Source of the DNA: Mycocentrospora acerina
Taxonomy: Eukaryota; Ascomycota; Dothideomycetes; Pleosporales
Assembly (NCBI GenBank): GCA_022701365.1
Contig: JAKUHH010000006.1
Location: forward strand, 1-12,527
Direction of reading: 5' to 3'
DNA length: 12,527 nt
The notes below the pieces were generated by a model. The model was given only the letters and a program-made list of their open reading frames with translations. It was not told the DNA's origin and ran no database searches. A program made the translations under genes and the position numbers. The first letter of the stretch is position 1, and each line of letters opens with the position of its first letter. Positions 8,189 through 12,527 of this stretch are shown piece by piece.

Positions 8189-8599
8189 GTAGTGTATGCA
8201 GGCTATTGCCTGTAGGTAATTTATTAAGTTTAAGTTTTATTTAGTAGAGTTAAAGAAATACTGCTATTGCATAAAGTAGAATAAGAAGTATAATCTAGTA
8301 AGTATCTATATCTTGTCTTATAGTCTTTAGTAATAATTTCTTAATAAGTGCTATTATATATTAGACTTAAGTTTAAATTTTTTTAGTAGGCTTTAAACTT
8401 ATAGAGTAACTCTATCTATAGCAGTATTAATAATAAAGAAAAGATAGATATAGTTAAAGAGCTTACTGCTAAGGCAGCTTATTAGCTAGTAATATATATA
8501 TAAATAGCTAACTCTTAAGTTACTAGTATAACTATAGCAGAAGTTATGCTTATATATTATTAGTTAATAGAGAAAGAGGTTTAGTCCTTGCAAGCAGAG

Positions 8600-8887
8600 T
8601 GTAACGTTCACAACGTCACATCATATCATTACCCCTAAGTCAACTGACACCCATCTGATAGCTACCTAATTTGTACTTGCCTTAGATAATAACCCTAGGA
8701 AGATATATATAAGGGGGGCAGTCTGTGTAGCTTTATAGAGTAGTTTTTCTGTATCCTTTTATATAAGACCTATAGGTGTAGAGAATAGTATCTTTAGTAT
8801 AGCCTCTAGTCCTAGCACTCTTATATGCCTAGTAGTAGACACTTTAGACCTTATTTAGATTACTCTCTTATAACCTGCGTTGTTACA
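8600..8887 (+). repeat. LTR B: 288-bp 5' LTR of the plus-strand Gypsy element
   Basis: It starts TGTAACGTTCACAACG and ends GCGTTGTTACA (TG...CA). It is the inverted partner of LTR A at equal length. Its U3 end (8600-8720) is strikingly unmutated and has several TCA, CCA, TGA and CG sites, while its U5 (after about 8830) is mutated relative to LTR A. The base run after it (TTATACAGAAAAACTTG) should hold the tRNA primer-binding site, but I cannot match it to a tRNA end with confidence. Confidence 0.88.
8703..8712 (+). promoter_or_regulatory. Likely TATA box in LTR B
   Basis: ATATATATAA lies mid-LTR, just before a GGGGGGCAG stretch, in the usual place for the core promoter at the U3/R border. 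The equivalent in LTR A is GATATATAAAA-like. Transcription would run rightward into gag. Position and sequence only; no start site can be shown. Confidence 0.5.
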
Positions 8888-9299
8888 TTATACAGAAAAA
8901 CTTGTCTTAGCTAGTAATAGCCTCTAAATAATATTACTACTTGTTTTGTTTAGATTATGTCTAAGCCCTATTTAATTTAGAACTAATTTAGACTATACTA
9001 TTATATCTAGTATTTTATTATAGCTAAGATCTTTATAATCTCTTAATAACTAAAGCTTTTAGGTTTAGAACTTCTTAGACTACTATATTAGGATTACTTT
9101 AGAATAGCTACATAAGATTGCACTAAGGTAGAAACTTAGAGACTATTAAGAACCTAGCAGAATTAGACTAACTCTAATGTCTGCTACTATTACTCTAAGT
9201 TTAAAGGAACTAACTTAAAGATTAGTATATACTTAAGGCTTAACCTTAAGGGTAATAGCAGAGGTGTCTAATCTTACTCTATCCCCTAATCTAGTAAGA
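8888..9299 (+). other. Leader of the Gypsy element, no clear coding sequence
   Basis: This segment between the 5' LTR and the first recognisable gag sequence is AT-rich and full of stops in all frames. One ATG at 8957 (frame 2, MSKPYLI then a stop) is present but is not in the frame of gag and does not read as a coherent protein. It may be leader or a decayed gag N-terminus. Confidence 0.45.
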
Positions 9300-10433
9300 A
9301 CTAGTACAGAACTTATACTAGATTTAGACTAAAGAAAAGAGGACTTAGCTTAACTAGTAGACTAGCTTTATGCAGAAATCTAGGAACTACAGTAAGCTAT
9401 AATTGCTCTAAACTATCCTCTACTTAGCACTAAATTACTACTAACTCTCTTAAAATAACCTTAACTTCTAAGGTTCTAGTCTAAGATTTTAATTAATAAT
9501 ACTATACGTATAAAACTATCTAAAAAAATACTATCTATTAATATTTTTAATAATAGTTGCAACTTAACCTTTTGCTAATAGCAAGCTTTAATTTAGGACT
9601 AATTAGAGATTAATGCAGACTACTATTAGAGTAAGCGCGCCTGCATAGCGTTAGTCTAGGGATATACTTCTAGCCTAGCTAAGGAGTACTTAGAGCCCTA
9701 ATACTTATTTAATACCTTATCTAACTATTTTAAGATTGCAGAAGATATAATTAACCTACTTAAGTCCTATTTTATTATAGGAAATAAGAGAGCTAAGAGC
9801 TAGGCTGCTTTTAATAAACTCTATATAGATAAGAGAGAAACTTTCTCTACTTTTAAAGCATAGTTCCTTAGTGCTGCTATTAGAAGATAAGTACCTAAAT
9901 TAGAATAGTTTTACTACTTATAGATATAGATTATACTAACTTTATAGATGCTTAGCTTTAGATTTAAGTAATAATATAACAACTCCTTTAAGCTTATAGT
10001 TAAACACCTAATAGTATTTAATATAGAATAAAGGAACTATCCTTTAGTCTTAACTATAAGAAGCACAATCTGTATAATATATAAACTAAGTTAACTTTAT
10101 TTAGGTCTAATTTAGAGGTCTCTACTAAGAATAAACTATAATTTATACTAATAAGTAGACCCTTATATCTAAATATAACCCTAACCTTTACTTACCTTTT
10201 AGCTTATATCTAAGACTCTTAGTCCTGTAAGAGATTTAACTCTAGGTAATTACTATAACTGTAGCAAGCTAGGACACTTTATAAGTAAGTAGCTTTTACT
10301 TTAAGTATAGAAGATTAAGTTTAAATATCTTAATAAAGATATTAAAGAATTAAGAGAAGACTTTAACTAAGAAGAAGATTAGATAAAAAATAAAGATGCT
10401 TAAGAGGACTACTTTTCTTAGGCTTAAACTGTT
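9300..10433 (+). pseudogene. Gypsy gag, many stops
   Basis: Frame 3 gives a degraded gag. LYAEI then ELQ occurs near 9366. EINADYYQSKRACIALV (about 9607-9660) is followed by LAKEYLEP and YLFNTLSNYFKIAEDIINLL. IDKRETFSTFKA, a stop, then FLSAAIRR (about 9826-9888) matches the retrotransposon gag core, where the family has the pattern of a short charged run followed by F..F...F. A zinc knuckle remnant lies at 10245-10290, then an acidic/basic tail (IKELREDFN near 10341). Known role: forms the particle shell and packages RNA. The start is not identifiable. Stops are TAA/TAG throughout. Confidence 0.75.
10245..10290 (+). other. Degenerate CCHC knuckle of Gypsy gag
   Basis: Frame 3 reads GNYYNCSKLGHFISK followed by a TAG. 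The C-X2-C-X4-H-X4-C pattern of retroelement gag is evident from NCSKLGH, but the first Cys is now Tyr (TAC for TGC, a G-to-A change) and the last Cys position is a stop. The knuckle is not functional. Confidence 0.65.
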
Positions 10434-11667
10434 ATAACTTATTAAACCTTAGTCTCTTAAACTTATTTAAAGGACTATATTTCTTTTCTTTTTCTATTTT
10501 TTGCACTAAGGGCCTTAGAGTCTAATTACACTCCTTAATTAATACTAGTGCCTAAGGTTATCTTTTCTTAAATTTAAAAATTACTACTTTTATTTTATTA
10601 GATCTTTAGACTTCTATCTAAAAGCGACTTTTTTAAGTTACTATTAAAGAGTTTTAAGACTAAATCTCTTCTTTAGTAACTTAGTATATCTGTTTATATC
10701 TAATTATTAATAAAAAAAAGATCTATAACTGCTTATTTATAATAGTAGATCTTAGCTTATAAGACTGTATTATTAGAATTAAAAAGATAAAGCGTTTTAA
10801 GCTACAGTTAGATACAGATTACTCTTAGATTATGTAGCTAGGCTGCTATCCTGCTGTGTATAATCCTGCTTTACTGCTCTTAATAACCCTTAACTAAATA
10901 GTTCCTACTAAAACTATTACTTTAGATATTATATAATAAGATAAGCTATAAGAATAACAGGACTATTAAAAGAAGTATAGTATAACTACTGCTATTTATA
11001 AGATTTAAAAGATACTTTAACTCTTAAAGAGTTAGAAGTTCTTGCCTCTTATTACACAGGACCTAATACTAAAACCTATCTAACCCCTACTAGAACTTAT
11101 CTTTACTAAACCTTCTTTTTATATTACTTTTATTTCTACTAATGCTTTTTACTTTAATATAAAATACTAAGAAAATAAATTCTTTACTACTAGCCTTTAC
11201 AAAATTAATTAAATTCTAGATAAGAAAAAGCTAGAAAACAACCCTAACAACACAACCTTAGTATAAGACTAATTACCTTTCTGTTACTACTCTTTCTAAG
11301 ATATCTTTAGCAAGACTACTGTAGAAACCCTCTTAGACCTTTAACTATATAACTATAAGATTATACTTACTAAACTTCTGCTAAATAGCTATAGCCTATT
11401 ATATAAATAAAATATAGAAGAGTTAGAAGTAACTAAGCACTATATCTAAAAGAACCTATAAAAAAGTTAGATTAAGCATAGTTAGAGCCTTTTTATATCT
11501 CTTATCTTATATATTTAGAAAGCTAATAAGGACCTCTAAATTTATGTAGACTATTATAAACTAAATAACCTTACTTATAAAGATATCTATCTAATTCCTT
11601 ATATAAAAAAGCTCTTAGCCTGCCTTTTAAAGGCTAAGATCTTTACTAAGTTTAATATTTATTCTGT

Positions 11668-11939
11668 ATTTAACTATATCTATATAGATCTAGATTCTAA
11701 AGAATACACTACTTTCTAAACCTGTTACAGAATATATAAATATAAAGTACTACTCTTTAGCCTCTGTAACAGCCTTGCAACCTACTAATAATATATAAAT
11801 AATATATTAATTAATTTCCTAGATAACTTCTGTATTACTTGCTTATATAATATCTTAATCTATTTAAAAGACCTTATTACCTATAAACAGCATATAAAGC
11901 AGGTACTAGAAAGACTATATGCTACTAGCCTTTAAGTAG
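11668..11939 (+). repeat. Left copy of a 272-bp direct repeat at an assembly gap
   Basis: This block, within the RT palm domain, appears base-for-base identical to 11941-12212 (offset 273). It ends immediately before the N at 11940. In a region where other repeats differ by many transitions, perfect identity points to the same genomic bases reported twice. Confidence 0.9.
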
Positions 11940-11940
11940 N
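11940..11940. other. Single unknown base (assembly join)
   Basis: The only N in the window. Its place in the left block would correspond to the A at 12213 of the right block, the first base after the repeat. This is what would be seen if two contigs with overlapping ends were concatenated with a 1-base gap. Confidence 0.9.
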
Positions 11941-12212
11941 ATTTAACTATATCTATATAGATCTAGATTCTAAAGAATACACTACTTTCTAAACCTGTTA
12001 CAGAATATATAAATATAAAGTACTACTCTTTAGCCTCTGTAACAGCCTTGCAACCTACTAATAATATATAAATAATATATTAATTAATTTCCTAGATAAC
12101 TTCTGTATTACTTGCTTATATAATATCTTAATCTATTTAAAAGACCTTATTACCTATAAACAGCATATAAAGCAGGTACTAGAAAGACTATATGCTACTA
12201 GCCTTTAAGTAG
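11941..12212 (+). repeat. Right copy of the 272-bp direct repeat
   Basis: Identical by eye to 11668-11939. Reading continues in the same frame beyond it (frame 2), because 273 is divisible by three, so the RT reads as if the palm segment were present twice. Removing one copy and the N gives an RT of normal layout. Confidence 0.9.
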
Positions 12213-12527
12213 ACATTAAAAAGAGCAAGTTTTACATTATGCATATAAAGTACCTTAGTTATATACTAACTAATAAAAGCATTAAAGTTAACCTAGAAAA
12301 AGTAGAAGCTCTAAAGAGCTAAGAGAGACTAACTACTATTATAGGTGTAAAGTCCTTCTTAGACTTTACTAGTTTTTACTGCTAATTTATTACTAAGTTT
12401 TTATAAGTTACAAAACTCCTTATTATACTATAAAGCCTTATAATACCTTTTATATAGACTTTAGAGTGTAAGGAGGCTTTTTATCTCTTTAAAACTACCT
12501 TTTTAGTAATACTAACTCTATGTTATT

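Larger units (their letters stand above)
7229..8599 (-). mobile_element. 3' part of a minus-strand Gypsy-type element, truncated
   Basis: LTR A plus 1083 bp of interior (7517-8599) form the 3' end of an LTR element on the minus strand. The interior is cut at 8599 by LTR B of a plus-strand element of the same LTR family. No gag or pol motif is recognisable in this interior, so it would be the region between pol and the 3' LTR, or unrelated sequence. It is very AT-rich and heavily mutated except for a Gly/Ala codon tract at about 8005-8160. 7533-7912 and 8189-8599 hold nothing I can recognise. Confidence 0.65.
8600..12527 (+). mobile_element. Ty3/Gypsy-type LTR retrotransposon, plus strand, 3'-truncated by window end
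   Basis: LTR B (8600-8887) is followed by an untranslated leader, gag in frame 3 with a zinc knuckle, protease, and reverse transcriptase in frame 2, in the order of Ty3/Gypsy elements. The rest of RNase H, the integrase and the 3' LTR lie outside the window. It is saturated with TAA/TAG stops and is inactive. It appears to have inserted into the minus-strand element at 7229-8599, which carries the same LTR family. True length is about 273 bp shorter than displayed because of the duplicated block around the N at 11940. Confidence 0.88.
10535..12527 (+). pseudogene. Gypsy pol (protease - reverse transcriptase), stops, runs off the right edge
   Basis: Frame 2, one base back from gag. The protease site reads LINTSA then a stop and GYLFL at 10535-10570, where the family has a D-S/T-G-A motif; Asp is now Asn and Gly is Ser, both G-to-A changes. 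A long linker leads to RT blocks: IEELEVTKHYI (near 11415), KANKDL then IYVDYYKLNN (11519-11566), IPYIKKLLACLLKAKIFTKF (about 11594-11650) and KEYTTF (near 11700). CITCLYNILIYLKDL (about 11831-11875) sits where Y-x-D-D is expected. The sequence after the N continues with KSKFYIMHIKYL, KVEALKS and TTIIGVKSFLDFTSFY (about 12335-12380), the RT thumb/RNase H connection. The block 11941-12212 repeats 11668-11939 and should be counted once. Confidence 0.83.

Noticed and set aside
8888..8910. Primer-binding site after LTR B
   Set aside because: The bases after the LTR do not match a tRNA 3' end that I can name, and C-to-T changes may have erased it.
9641..9660. Inverted match between the LINE 3' UTR (about 5885-5910) and gag
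   Set aside because: The shared stretch is short and imperfect and has no structural context; probably chance.
11668..12212. Genuine tandem duplication of the RT palm domain
   Set aside because: Perfect identity, the single N at the junction and the exact abutment fit a contig overlap better. Left as a checkable finding.
1..12527. Alternative genetic code with TAA/TAG read as an amino acid
   Set aside because: TAA/TAG replace Gln codons and also apparent Trp positions, and catalytic Asp, Glu and Gly are changed to Asn, Lys and Ser. Frameshifts are present too. This is mutational decay by C-to-T/G-to-A change, not recoding.

Overview
The window looks like a gene-free, transposon-filled block from a filamentous ascomycete (Pezizomycotina) genome. 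It holds a Tad1-type LINE and Ty3/Gypsy-type LTR elements. All are broken by many TAA/TAG stops and biased C-to-T / G-to-A changes of the kind produced by repeat-induced point mutation (RIP). I see no host gene, rRNA, tRNA or CRISPR. The species cannot be named from the sequence.

Layout. (1) 1-5987, plus strand: a nearly complete Tad1-like LINE. ORF1 (gag-like, three zinc knuckles, start off the left edge) is followed by ORF2 (endonuclease, reverse transcriptase, RNase H, C-terminal zinc motif), a tail with internal duplications, and an 18-base poly(A). (2) 5988-7228, minus strand: a fragment of a second, related LINE copy (end of ORF1 plus start of ORF2), directly abutting the poly(A) of the first. 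The simplest reading is that copy 1 inserted into copy 2 in opposite orientation. (3) 7229-7516, minus strand: a 288-bp LTR (LTR A) with a polypurine tract beside it, so it is the 3' LTR of a minus-strand Gypsy element that cut into LINE copy 2. (4) 7517-8599: AT-rich remains of that element's 3' interior, including a broken 91-codon frame for a Gly/Ala-rich hydrophobic protein. (5) 8600-8887, plus strand: a second 288-bp LTR of the same family (LTR B), here the 5' LTR of a plus-strand element. (6) 8888-12527: that element's interior, with gag (frame 3, zinc knuckle), protease and reverse transcriptase (frame 2), running off the right edge.

Position 11940 is an N flanked by two apparently identical 272-bp blocks (11668-11939 and 11941-12212). 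This looks like two overlapping contigs joined without merging, not a real duplication.

Nothing here is a functional system. The parts most worth a second look are the mutation pattern (loss of C-purine after a pyrimidine, near-absence of TGA/TGG), the reciprocal mutated/unmutated halves of the two LTRs, the inverted LTR arrangement, the hydrophobic mini-ORF and the assembly artefact.
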